Positions 17,844 to 24,995 of a stretch of DNA of 57,122 nucleotides are shown here, piece by piece (the first letter of the stretch is position 1; the number at the start of each line of letters is the position of its first letter). Where the stretch lies: positions 1-57,122 of the forward strand of contig CAKUAM010000002.1 in assembly GCA_934636305.1 (NCBI GenBank), read 5' to 3'. The position numbers and the translations under genes are program-made. The notes below the pieces were generated by a model that searched no databases, had not been told where the DNA came from, and saw only the letters and a list, made by a program, of their open reading frames with translations. The stretch comes from an uncultured Oscillospiraceae bacterium. GTDB lineage: Bacteria > Bacillota > Clostridia > Oscillospirales > Oscillospiraceae.

Positions 17844-19196
17844 ATGGATAATTACGATGAAAAAATGAACTACAGCTTTGAGCCCATACCGGAGCAGCAG
17901 CCGGAAGAAACTCCCCTGCAGACCGCGCAGAAGGAGATCAAGCGGGGACACCATTCCGGGCTGAAGCTTGCGGCGCTGCTGGTGGCGCTTGCGGTTGTCG
18001 CAGGTGTCGGCGGTGCGGCGCTCACAAAGGCGATCGATGCCATCGCACAGAAAAACCTTGCCAAGCAGCAGGCGGCCAGCGCTATGGCGGAGCAGACGGT
18101 CGAGGAAGCCAACCAGGCGGAGCCTGGGGATATGGGCGCCTACCGGCTGGAGTCTGTACCGCTGCCGGACACGCTGCCGTCCAATTCCGGCGACAAGACG
18201 CTCACGCCGAAGGACGTCTACAAGATGAATGTCGGCGCAGTCTGCGGCATAGCGACGCAGGTTACAACGAATGTCTGGGGCCAGACGGCAACAGCCTCCT
18301 GTACGGGCAGCGGATTTGTTCTGACGCAGGATGGCTATGTGGTGACGAACAATCACGTTGTCAGCAGCGCGGACGCGGGATCGATTGTGGTAAAGCTCTA
18401 TTCCGGGGAGGAGTACCCGGCTGTCGTGATTGGCGCGGACAGCATGAGCGAGGTTGCGCTTTTGAAAATTGACGCAGCCGGCCTGCAGACTGTGACCATC
18501 GGGGATTCCGACCAGCTGGAGGTCGGAGAGACGGTCGCGGCGATTGGCAATCCGCTCGGAGAGCTGACATTTACCATGACCGCCGGATACGTGAGCGCGC
18601 TTGACCGCGAAATCAACACCAACGGCAAACCGATCAATATGCTGCAGACGGATGCGGCTATCAATTCCGGCAATTCCGGCGGCCCGCTGTTCGATATGAA
18701 CGGCAACGTGATCGGCATTACGACTGCCAAGTATTCCGGCTCCAGCTCAAGCGGCGCATCCATTGAGGGTGTCGGCTTTGCGGTGCCGATCAATGATGCC
18801 ATGCGCGTGGTGTACGATCTGCAGCAGTATGGCCGCGTGCGCGGCCGGGCCTATCTGGGCGTAACGGTACAGAATATGGACGCGAGCGTGGCGGAAACAT
18901 ACGGACTGCCTGTCGGTGCGCAGATTGTGACCGTTGTGGAAGGCAGCTGCGCCGACACAGCCGGTCTGCAGCAGGGCGATATCGTTCTCTCGCTGCAGGG
19001 CAGAACGATCAATTCTTATACGGCGCTGGCCTCTGCGCTTTCCAAGCAGCGGGCCGGCGATACCGTGACACTGACGGTTTACCGTGCCGGAGCGGAGGTA
19101 GAAGTTACGCTGACACTTGACGAACGTCCGGAGGAAACGGAGGTTCAGGCTGTGGAGGATGCAGCCAACCAGCCGGCGCAGCAGCAAAACGGATAA
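17844..19196 (+). CDS. HtrA/DegP-like S1C serine protease with PDZ domain
   Basis: 450 residues: a polar N-terminus, a single membrane anchor (about 40-60), a charged linker, a trypsin-like domain (about 120-320) and a C-terminal PDZ domain (about 335-425; LGVTVQNMD, GLQQGDIVLSLQG). It faces outside and degrades or refolds damaged envelope proteins. The catalytic His171 (TNNHVVSS) and Ser278 (GNSGGPL) are clear. The usual catalytic Asp of the xDLAVLKI motif is Glu203 here (MSEVALLKID). The ATG at 17844 has AAGGAG. It closes the envelope cluster and is followed by a strong hairpin at 19206-19247. Confidence 0.93.
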   Translation: MDNYDEKMNYSFEPIPEQQPEETPLQTAQKEIKRGHHSGLKLAALLVALAVVAGVGGAALTKAIDAIAQKNLAKQQAASAMAEQTVEEANQAEPGDMGAYRLESVPLPDTLPSNSGDKTLTPKDVYKMNVGAVCGIATQVTTNVWGQTATASCTGSGFVLTQDGYVVTNNHVVSSADAGSIVVKLYSGEEYPAVVIGADSMSEVALLKIDAAGLQTVTIGDSDQLEVGETVAAIGNPLGELTFTMTAGYVSALDREINTNGKPINMLQTDAAINSGNSGGPLFDMNGNVIGITTAKYSGSSSSGASIEGVGFAVPINDAMRVVYDLQQYGRVRGRAYLGVTVQNMDASVAETYGLPVGAQIVTVVEGSCADTAGLQQGDIVLSLQGRTINSYTALASALSKQRAGDTVTLTVYRAGAEVEVTLTLDERPEETEVQAVEDAANQPAQQQNG

Positions 19197-19205
19197 AAGT
19201 ACAAA

Positions 19206-19247
19206 AAAGTCGTGAGAATCCATTAAAAACTGGATTCTCACGACTTT
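19206..19247. terminator. Strong hairpin after htrA
   Basis: A 17-base perfect stem (AAAGTCGTGAGAATCCA and its complement) with an eight-base loop, ten bases after the htrA stop. The six-T run lies on the minus-strand side, so it may terminate both directions. It borders the palindromic element that starts at 19254. Confidence 0.75.
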
Positions 19248-19253
19248 GTCTAA

Positions 19254-19414
19254 GGCAGCACCGCACAATTGCGTCTGCGGCCTTCGCCGGATCTTTTGCC
19301 CCAATCTTGCAGTTTGAAAAACTTGAAATACATACAGTATTCCTGCGTTTTCCAAACTTTATCTTGGAACAAAATCTCTCGTCGAAGCCTCTTGCCGAAT
19401 TGTGCGGTGTTGCC
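19254..19414. repeat. MITE-like palindromic element with 17-base terminal inverted repeats
   Basis: The ends are GGCAGCACCGCACAATT (19254-19270) and AATTGTGCGGTGTTGCC (19398-19414), differing at one position as inverted repeats. CTAA occurs directly on both sides (19250-19253 and 19415-19418), consistent with a four-base target duplication. The interior is an imperfect palindrome: the left-arm parts TTCG, GATCTTTTG, CCAATCTTG and AGTTTG-AAAAC are mirrored in the right arm. It codes for nothing evident and could fold into one long hairpin. Confidence 0.7.
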
Positions 19415-19427
19415 CTAACTTTTTGCG

Positions 19428-19466
19428 GGGGCTATTCTCTTGTGATTTGCATTTTGAGACAGCCCC
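19428..19466. terminator. Terminator-like hairpin downstream of metQ
   Basis: GGGGCT with CTC a little further on pairs with GAG and AGCCCC across an A/T-rich loop; TTTT follows on the plus strand and AAAAAG lies beyond the other arm. It lies 15 bases beyond the metQ stop and probably ends the met operon. Confidence 0.5.
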
Positions 19467-19480
19467 TTTTCTATGCAAAC

Positions 19481-20365
19481 TCAGAAGATGGCGATGACTG
19501 CGCCGTTGTAGGTTTTTTCAATGTACTCCTTCACAGCATCAGACTGCAGCGCCTGGATAAGCGCCTGAATCTTGGCGCTGTTTTCATCACCTGCGCGGCA
19601 GGCAATGATGTTGGCATAGGTCTGCGCGGCATCGCCGGAGGCATCCTCAATTGCCAGCGCGTCAGAGGAATGCAGGCCAGCCTGCAGGGCATAGTTGCCG
19701 TTAATGACAGCAACGGTGCCGGCGTTGGAGTTGGCGAGCTGTGCCGGAACGGTATCGGCCTGCAGCGCCTGCACGTCGTGGCCCTTTGCGTCCACAATAT
19801 CGAGCGTCGTTACGCCTTTTTCAGCAGATGCGTCAGCCGGAAGCTCAATGAGGCCCTCCTGTGCCAGCAGCAGCAGCGCGCGTGTCTCGTTGGAGTCGTC
19901 GGCCGGGATCAAAATGGTTGCGTCAGATGCGATGTCAGCCACAGAGGCAACGCCGTTGCCATACAGGCCGAACGGCTCATAATGAATCTTTGCAGCGGCA
20001 ACAAGATCCGTGCCGTTGGCAGCGTTGAAGCTGTTGAGGTACGGGGTATGCTGGAAGTAGTTGGCGTCCAGCGAGCCATCCGCCAGAGACTGGTTCGGCA
20101 GCACGTAGTCGTCGTAGATGGTGATCTGCAGATCATAGCCCTCTGCAGCCAGCGTATCCTTGACCTGCTCGAGAATCTCGGCATGCGGCGTGGAACTTGC
20201 GCCGACCTTCAGCGTCTCCAGCTTACCGTCGGAGGAGGTATCGGCTGCGGTGGATGCCGTGTCAGCAGACGCGGTGTCGGTGGATGTGGCGCTCTTGGCT
20301 GCGCAGCCGGCGAATGCGGCGACGATCAGCACAGCAGCGAGAACAAGTGCAATCAGCTTTTTCAT
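19481..20365 (-). CDS. metQ: Methionine ABC transporter substrate-binding lipoprotein MetQ (NlpA family)
   Basis: 294 residues. A lipoprotein signal peptide with lipobox AFAGC puts the lipidated Cys at residue 21; a Ser/Thr/Asp-rich spacer follows, then the NlpA/MetQ fold (LKVGASSTPHAEILEQVKD, DYVLPNQSLADGSLDANYFQHTPYL, NGNYALQAGL). It binds methionine outside the membrane and delivers it to MetI. It is the last gene of the metN-metI-metQ operon, 137 bases after metI; this gap contains the metQ ribosome binding site and no clear promoter. Confidence 0.95.
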   Translation of the reverse strand: MKKLIALVLAAVLIVAAFAGCAAKSATSTDTASADTASTAADTSSDGKLETLKVGASSTPHAEILEQVKDTLAAEGYDLQITIYDDYVLPNQSLADGSLDANYFQHTPYLNSFNAANGTDLVAAAKIHYEPFGLYGNGVASVADIASDATILIPADDSNETRALLLLAQEGLIELPADASAEKGVTTLDIVDAKGHDVQALQADTVPAQLANSNAGTVAVINGNYALQAGLHSSDALAIEDASGDAAQTYANIIACRAGDENSAKIQALIQALQSDAVKEYIEKTYNGAVIAIF

Positions 20366-20502
20366 AATAAAATCTCCTTTGCTTATTTATATATTATATA
20401 TGAACGGTTCGGATCATTTGCGTGGTCAGGCGCACATTCGTCCGCACCGCCAGTTGATACGAAGCAGGCGCTCAAAAATCAGATGCATCGGGAAGCCTCC
20501 TG

Positions 20503-21183
20503 TCAGCGGGCACGCTTGTCGGTTTTGCGCATGATGCGCGTGCCGGCAATCTGAATGACCTGGACAATGACAACAATCAGCAGGACGCAGACCCAGACGA
20601 CAAGCTTCTGGCTCCGCTGATGGCCGTAGATGATGGCAACCTGGCCGAGGCCCGTACCGCCCAGCGTCGCAGCCAGCGCGGTGTAGCTGAGAATGGTAAC
20701 GGTGGAAATCACAGAGCCGGAGATGAGTGACGGCTTTGCTTCCGGCAGGAGCACGTGCCAGACAATCTGCATGTTGGTGCAGCCCATGGCCTGTGCCGCC
20801 TCGATGACGCCGGCATTGACCTCCTTGAGGGAGGATTCCACCATGCGCGCCACATATGGCGCGGCGGCAATAATCAGCGTGACGATGACAGCGCCGTTGC
20901 CGGTGGAGGTGCCGAGCAGCAGTCTTGCAACCGGGATCATGGCGACCATCAGAATGACGGCGGGGATGCTGCGGAAGAAGTTCACAAGAAATCCGAGGAT
21001 CGTATTGAGCCATTTGACGGGGTACAATCCGTCTTTATCCGTGATGCGCAGCACGACGCCCAGCGGCAGGCCAATGAGATAGGCAAACAGCGTGGTCAGC
21101 GCGGTCATATAGACCGTCTGCCAGACACCGAGCTGAATGATATGGTTCTGCCAGAGCTTTACGAAAAATTCTGTTGCCATCAT
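20503..21183 (-). CDS. metI: Methionine ABC transporter permease MetI
   Basis: 226 residues with five or six membrane segments and the binding-protein-dependent permease EAA loop (EAAQAMGCTNMQIVWHVLLPEAKPS). Two copies form the methionine channel. It starts within the last codons of metN (four-base ATGA overlap), so the pair is translationally coupled. Confidence 0.95.
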   Translation of the reverse strand: MMATEFFVKLWQNHIIQLGVWQTVYMTALTTLFAYLIGLPLGVVLRITDKDGLYPVKWLNTILGFLVNFFRSIPAVILMVAMIPVARLLLGTSTGNGAVIVTLIIAAAPYVARMVESSLKEVNAGVIEAAQAMGCTNMQIVWHVLLPEAKPSLISGSVISTVTILSYTALAATLGGTGLGQVAIIYGHQRSQKLVVWVCVLLIVVIVQVIQIAGTRIMRKTDKRAR

Positions 21184-22172
21184 GCTTCCTCCTTCCAGCT
21201 AAGGCCGCTGTTATTGAGCCACGCAATGACCTTTTCCGCTTCGTGAGCCTCCTTCGGAAGCTCAAGGATCATATGGCCGTAGGCCGCGCCGTCGACCGAT
21301 TTCGTATCGGCAAACAGGACGTTGACCGGGACACGGCAGGCCAGGATCATCTCAGAGATCACAGGCTTCTGCGTGTTTTCTCCGTTGAAAATGAGCCGCA
21401 GCTTGCGGCCGCCGGTTGTTGCGTCAAGCACTGGACGCTCCTGCGGCAGAACAAGCTCCCGCGCAATCGCGGATTTTGGACTTGTGAACACGTCTGCCAC
21501 GCGGCCTTCCTCTGCAATCTGGCTCTTGTCGATGACCGCCACGCGGTCGCAGATCTGATCGATGACCTTCATCTCGTGCGTGATGACGATGATGGTGATG
21601 CCGAGCTTCTTATTGATATCCCGCAGCAGCTCCAGAATGGAGCGGGTTGTGTTGGGGTCGAGGGCGCTGGTTGCCTCGTCACACAAAAGATATTTGGGAT
21701 TTGTGGCCAGCGCGCGCGCAATGGCCACGCGCTGCTTCTGCCCGCCGGACAGCTGCGAGGGATAATTGGCTGCTTTTTCGGCAAGACCGACGATGGCAAG
21801 CAGCTCCTCTGCGCGCTTTTTTGCCTCTGCCTTCGGCGTACCGCCGATTTCCAGCGGGAAACAGACATTGCGGAGGACTGTGCGCTGCTCCAGCAGGTTG
21901 AATCCCTGGAAGATCATGCCGATCTGGCGACGGACCTGCAGGAGCTCCTTCCGGCCAAGCGCGGTCAGGTTTTGTCCGTCGACCCAGACCTCGCCGCTTG
22001 TGGGACGCTCGAGCAGATTGATGCAGCGGACCAGCGTGGATTTTCCGGCGCCGGACAGGCCGATAATACCAAAGATCTCCCCGTCAGAAATGGTGAGGCT
22101 GATGTCCTTCAGCGCCTCTACGCTGCCGGATGCGGAGGAATAGGTTTTGCCAAGGTGCTTCAGCTCGATCAT
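21180..22172 (-). CDS. metN: Methionine ABC transporter ATP-binding protein MetN
   Basis: 330 residues. ABC ATPase with Walker A GLSGAGKSTL, signature LSGGQKQR and Walker B LLCDEATSALD, then a C-terminal NIL (ACT-like) domain, about 255-325, that binds methionine and inhibits transport when it accumulates inside. It is the first structural gene of the metNIQ operon. The leader upstream carries a Met/Cys-rich peptide and a terminator, so expression is probably controlled by attenuation in addition to NIL-mediated feedback on the protein. The ribosome binding site is AAGGAG. Confidence 0.96.
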   Translation of the reverse strand: MIELKHLGKTYSSASGSVEALKDISLTISDGEIFGIIGLSGAGKSTLVRCINLLERPTSGEVWVDGQNLTALGRKELLQVRRQIGMIFQGFNLLEQRTVLRNVCFPLEIGGTPKAEAKKRAEELLAIVGLAEKAANYPSQLSGGQKQRVAIARALATNPKYLLCDEATSALDPNTTRSILELLRDINKKLGITIIVITHEMKVIDQICDRVAVIDKSQIAEEGRVADVFTSPKSAIARELVLPQERPVLDATTGGRKLRLIFNGENTQKPVISEMILACRVPVNVLFADTKSVDGAAYGHMILELPKEAHEAEKVIAWLNNSGLSWKEEA

Positions 22173-22220
22173 GGGAAAGCTCCTTCCGTTTATGCGGCCG
22201 GAGGCCGCTGATGTGACGAT

Positions 22221-22260
22221 AAAAAAACAGAGCCGGGAAACTCACATCGTTTCTCAGCTC
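22221..22260 (-). terminator. Leader terminator (attenuator) upstream of metN
   Basis: On the minus strand GAGCTGAGAAAC (22249-22260) pairs with GTTTCCCGGCTC (22230-22241): 12 positions with one mismatch and one G-U, a seven-base loop, then TGTTTTTTT. It lies between the leader-peptide stop and metN, with no gene between it and the metN ribosome binding site. The 5' arm can alternatively pair upstream with 22306-22313. Confidence 0.88.
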
Positions 22261-22291
22261 CGGAAATTGGCAATCCGCCAATATGGGATCG

Positions 22292-22384
22292 TTATGAAAC
22301 AAAGCGAGCCGAATTCTGCGCATAGCAAGTCATGCACATGCAGCACATGCGCATCGGCATCATAGTAGCAGCAGTTCTGTGCAT
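22292..22384 (-). CDS. Met/Cys-rich leader peptide of the metNIQ operon
   Basis: A 30-codon ORF, MHRTAATMMPMRMCCMCMTC then YAQNSARFVS, with AAAGGAG upstream of its ATG and a consensus promoter starting transcription about 27 bases earlier. Codons 8-20 contain six Met and four Cys. Its position between promoter and intrinsic terminator of a methionine importer is that of an attenuation leader such as those of the trp and his operons. The last codons (TTCGGCTC, 22306-22313) are complementary both to the ORF's own ribosome binding region (GAGCCGAA, 22390-22397) and, with two G-U pairs, to the terminator 5' arm (GAGCTGAG). I read it as a Met-starvation sensor. A metal-binding peptide is the less likely alternative. 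Confidence 0.8.
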   Translation of the reverse strand: MHRTAATMMPMRMCCMCMTCYAQNSARFVS

Positions 22385-22417
22385 AACGGTTCGGCTCCTT
22401 TCTTCCTTTATGCGGCC

Positions 22418-22446
22418 ATTATACATAGGCATATAAAAAAAGTCAA
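22418..22446 (-). promoter_or_regulatory. Promoter of the met leader/metNIQ operon
   Basis: Minus strand -35 TTGACT (22441-22446), 17-base spacer, -10 TATAAT (22418-22423); transcription would start near 22411. It is back to back with the ribokinase promoter, about 28 bases between the -35 boxes. Confidence 0.85.
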
Positions 22447-22474
22447 TGGCGGAATGCGCAAAAAAGTTTGCGGA

Positions 22475-22503
22475 TTGACAGATTTTTTGTACAGAGATAT
22501 AAT
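22475..22503 (+). promoter_or_regulatory. Consensus sigma-A promoter of the ribokinase-family gene
   Basis: Plus strand TTGACA (22475-22480), 17-base spacer, TATAAT (22498-22503), a perfect match to the consensus. It begins about 33 bases before the kinase ATG, so the untranslated leader is short. Confidence 0.85.
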
Positions 22504-22535
22504 GATTTGCAGAAAAGCTGCATGGAGGTTCCAAA

Positions 22536-23426
22536 ATGAAGGTTGTCAATATCGGCTCAGCCAACATTGATTATGTGTATAAAATGGAGCATTTTATCCG
22601 GCCCGGGGAGACGGCTCCCTGCCAGAGCCTGACAAAGGGCTGCGGCGGCAAGGGGCTGAATCAGTCTGTCGCGCTGGCACAGGCGGGGCTGCAGACGTAT
22701 CATGCCTGCATCCTCGGCGCAGAGGCGCAGTTTCTGCAGGAGAAGCTGCAGGAAAAGGGCGTGGATGTCAGCCTGATCCGCTGCGGCGAGGGCGCCAATG
22801 GCCACGCGATCATTCAGGTGGATGCATCCGGTCAGAACTGCATCATTCTCTACGGCGGCACGAACCAGCAGTTCACACACGAGTATATTGATTATGTGCT
22901 GGCGCAGTTTTCTGCCGGGGATATCGCTGTTTTGCAGAATGAGATCAACGAGCTTCCCTATATAATTGATCGCTGCTACGAAAAGGGCATCCGGGTGGCG
23001 TTCAATGCGGCACCTTACAAGGATGAAATCCGCAGCTATCCCCTGGAGAAGGTGACGTGGCTGATTGTCAATGAGGTGGAGGGCGGCGGCCTGTCCGGCG
23101 AGACGAACTTTGAAAAGATTGCCGATGCGCTCTACGCGCGCTACCCCCAGACGGGCATTATGCTCACAATGGGCAAGGCCGGCTGCCTGTACCGCAATGC
23201 CAGAGACAGCATCCGGATCCCGGCCTATTGTGTGGACGCGGTGGATACGACGGCGGCGGGCGACACATTTATCGGGTATTTCATCCGTGGCATGGCCGAT
23301 GGCCTGCCTGTGGAGCGGACGCTGCAGCTGGCGTCCATGGCAAGCGCCATTGCCGTCACGCGCCATGGCGCGGCCGATTCGGTGCCGGCCTATGACGAGG
23401 TGCTGCAGAAGCTGGAAAATCAGTAA
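22536..23426 (+). CDS. PfkB/ribokinase-family sugar or nucleoside kinase
   Basis: 296 residues. The N-terminal PfkB signature is GCGGKGLNQSVALAQAG (ribokinase GGKGAN-type with Leu), and the C-terminal signature DTTAAGDTFIGYF holds the anion hole and catalytic Asp. VNEVEGGGLSG matches the conserved NxxE region. It transfers phosphate from ATP to a pentose or related sugar. No sugar transporter or isomerase is adjacent, so the substrate is open. Ribokinase is the best family guess. The ATG at 22536 has TGGAGG. The last seven bases overlap the convergent truA gene, and no terminator fits between them. Confidence 0.88.
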   Translation: MKVVNIGSANIDYVYKMEHFIRPGETAPCQSLTKGCGGKGLNQSVALAQAGLQTYHACILGAEAQFLQEKLQEKGVDVSLIRCGEGANGHAIIQVDASGQNCIILYGGTNQQFTHEYIDYVLAQFSAGDIAVLQNEINELPYIIDRCYEKGIRVAFNAAPYKDEIRSYPLEKVTWLIVNEVEGGGLSGETNFEKIADALYARYPQTGIMLTMGKAGCLYRNARDSIRIPAYCVDAVDTTAAGDTFIGYFIRGMADGLPVERTLQLASMASAIAVTRHGAADSVPAYDEVLQKLENQ

Positions 23427-24154
23427 TCCACGCGCATGAGGCAAAGACCCTGCGGGGGCGCGGTATAGCCAGCCTGTGTGCGGTCCTTTGCCTCAAGCGT
23501 CTGGCGGACGCTCTGCGGGGTGCGCTTGCCCTGTCCGACCTCCAGAAGTGTTCCGGTCAGAATGCGCACCATATTCTGCAGGAAGCCCGTGCCGTGGTAA
23601 TTGAAATAGAGGTAGTCCTTCCGGCGGACAATCTCAATGGAGTCGACGATCCGCACGGTGGATTTTTTCATCTGCGGGTTGGCACAGAAGCTTTTGAAAT
23701 CATGCTCGCCGGTCAGATATTCCGCCGCCTGCTGCATGGCGGCAAGATCCGGCTGATAATCCAGGACGGTTACATATTTCCGGTTGAAAATAGGCTTGGT
23801 ATCGCCAATATAGCACGTGTAGGTATACAGCTTCCCGACAGCGCGGTACCGCGCATGGAAACGATCCGCCGCGAGGCGGGCCTCCTGCACACAGATATCG
23901 TCCGGGAGGTAATGGTTCATGTAATCCCGGATCTCATCCGGCGTTTTCTCCGTGTCCATATAGGCATTGGCGGTCATGGCCTTTGCGTGGACGCCGGCGT
24001 CTGTGCGGCCCGCGCCGATCACCTGTACCGGTGCATCACACATCCGGGACAGCACAGACTCCAGCTTGCCCTGAATGGTTTCGCGGTTCGGCTGGCGTTC
24101 CCAGCCGTAGTAGCGGGAGCCATCATAGCTGATGATAAACTTGAAATTCTTCAT
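23420..24154 (-). CDS. truA: tRNA pseudouridine synthase A
   Basis: Makes pseudouridine at positions 38-40 of tRNA anticodon stems. 244 residues. The catalytic Asp52 lies in GAGRTDAGVHA; YDGSRYYGWERQP near the N-terminus, DDICVQEA and the C-terminal FLQNMVRILTGTLLEVGQGK are family landmarks. The start overlaps the stop of the zinc-finger gene by four bases (ATGA), so they are co-translated. The end runs seven bases into the convergent kinase gene. Confidence 0.95.
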   Translation of the reverse strand: MKNFKFIISYDGSRYYGWERQPNRETIQGKLESVLSRMCDAPVQVIGAGRTDAGVHAKAMTANAYMDTEKTPDEIRDYMNHYLPDDICVQEARLAADRFHARYRAVGKLYTYTCYIGDTKPIFNRKYVTVLDYQPDLAAMQQAAEYLTGEHDFKSFCANPQMKKSTVRIVDSIEIVRRKDYLYFNYHGTGFLQNMVRILTGTLLEVGQGKRTPQSVRQTLEAKDRTQAGYTAPPQGLCLMRVDY

Positions 24155-24555
24155 GTGGCTTCATCCAGTTCCTTTGTGTACCGGCAGGCGGGATAGTTGG
24201 AGCATCCCCAGAATCTTTTCCCCTTCCGCGGGCCGGACTGTGCAGTGCGCAGGACCATGACCGCGCCGCAGCGGGCACACGATGGCACAGCATGTGAGGC
24301 AGCCCGGCGGACATGCCGTTCGGCGGCAGACTGTGTTGCACCCTCCAGCTGCAGCTCGCGATAGCGGATGGCGGTGCAGCGCGCCTTCATGGCAATTTCA
24401 ACGGCCAGCATGTCATAAAGCGGCTGCAGCTCCTGTTCCGGCATGCCGCCGGCAAGCTTGCGGCGCAGATACTGCCCCGGTCCGCAGCCGACTTTTTTCT
24501 GAAATGCCTCGTAAAATTTTTCTCGATCGCTCTTGGGGCGACGCTTCTGGTACAT
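24151..24555 (-). CDS. Small protein with a topoisomerase-type C4 zinc finger
   Basis: 134 residues. The N-terminal half is basic and helical. The C-terminal part is one topoisomerase-I-like zinc ribbon, PSCARCGAVMVLRTAQSG then RFWGCSNYPACRYTKEL, with four cysteines as CxxC and CxxxxxC. Such domains bind single-stranded nucleic acid. The ATG at 24555 has GGGAGG seven bases upstream; a longer frame to 24909 has no support. It is coupled to truA. The function is unknown; an RNA- or DNA-binding accessory role is inferred. Confidence 0.75.
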   Translation of the reverse strand: MYQKRRPKSDREKFYEAFQKKVGCGPGQYLRRKLAGGMPEQELQPLYDMLAVEIAMKARCTAIRYRELQLEGATQSAAERHVRRAASHAVPSCARCGAVMVLRTAQSGPRKGKRFWGCSNYPACRYTKELDEAT

Positions 24556-24673
24556 GTGATTGCCTCCCAAAGATTTATTGTAAAATAGTATAGCACAGAC
24601 AGGGGCAGAAAATCTACTGTCTCGATGTTCCCGGCCACCTGCTCTGCAGGCGGCAGAAAGGTGTGACCGTATA

Positions 24674-24835
24674 ATGATATCCGGCTTGATTACCGCGCTT
24701 GTATGCGCGCTGCTTGCAGCGCAGGTTGCGCTGGCCGTCCGATCGATCGTCCGGCGGAGGAAAAATGGCTGCAGCAGCTGCGGAGGTGACTGCAGCTGCT
24801 GCGCCTGCAGAGGCAGGCTGTCAGATAAAAAATAA
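24674..24835 (+). CDS. FeoB-associated Cys-rich membrane protein (53 aa)
   Basis: MISGLITALVCALLAAQVAL forms one membrane helix (about 4-23), followed by a basic patch (VRSIVRRRKN) and a cysteine cluster GCSSCGGDCSCCACRGR. One short helix plus a CxxCxxxC-type cluster is the pattern of the FeoB_associated family (PF12669), usually encoded just after feoB and thought to help ferrous-iron import. No feoA or feoB is in the window, so this copy is an orphan. An AAAGGTG ribosome binding site is present. Both neighbours (the zinc-finger gene and transketolase) read away from or past it, and no strong promoter was recognised. Confidence 0.65.
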   Translation: MISGLITALVCALLAAQVALAVRSIVRRRKNGCSSCGGDCSCCACRGRLSDKK

Positions 24836-24995
24836 TTTTCGTGTTTTTTGAGAATTACCACTGGAAAATCACATAGGAATATTGTATGATAGAAGGCGGA
24901 ATGCAACAAAAAGCAAAGAGCGATTTTCTGCGAAACAAATCAATCCCACACAAACGCAGGAAACCCCATTCTATTGAACAAAGGAAGGAATTCAT

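Noticed and set aside
22173..22411. SAM riboswitch or Met T-box upstream of metN
   Set aside because: No T-box AGGGUGGNACCGCG sequence and no S-box core could be found; the segment is better explained by the leader ORF and alternative hairpins.
24571..24600. Promoter for the zinc-finger/truA genes
   Set aside because: A TATACT-like -10 is visible on the minus strand, but the hexamer 17 bases upstream does not resemble a -35, so it was not listed.
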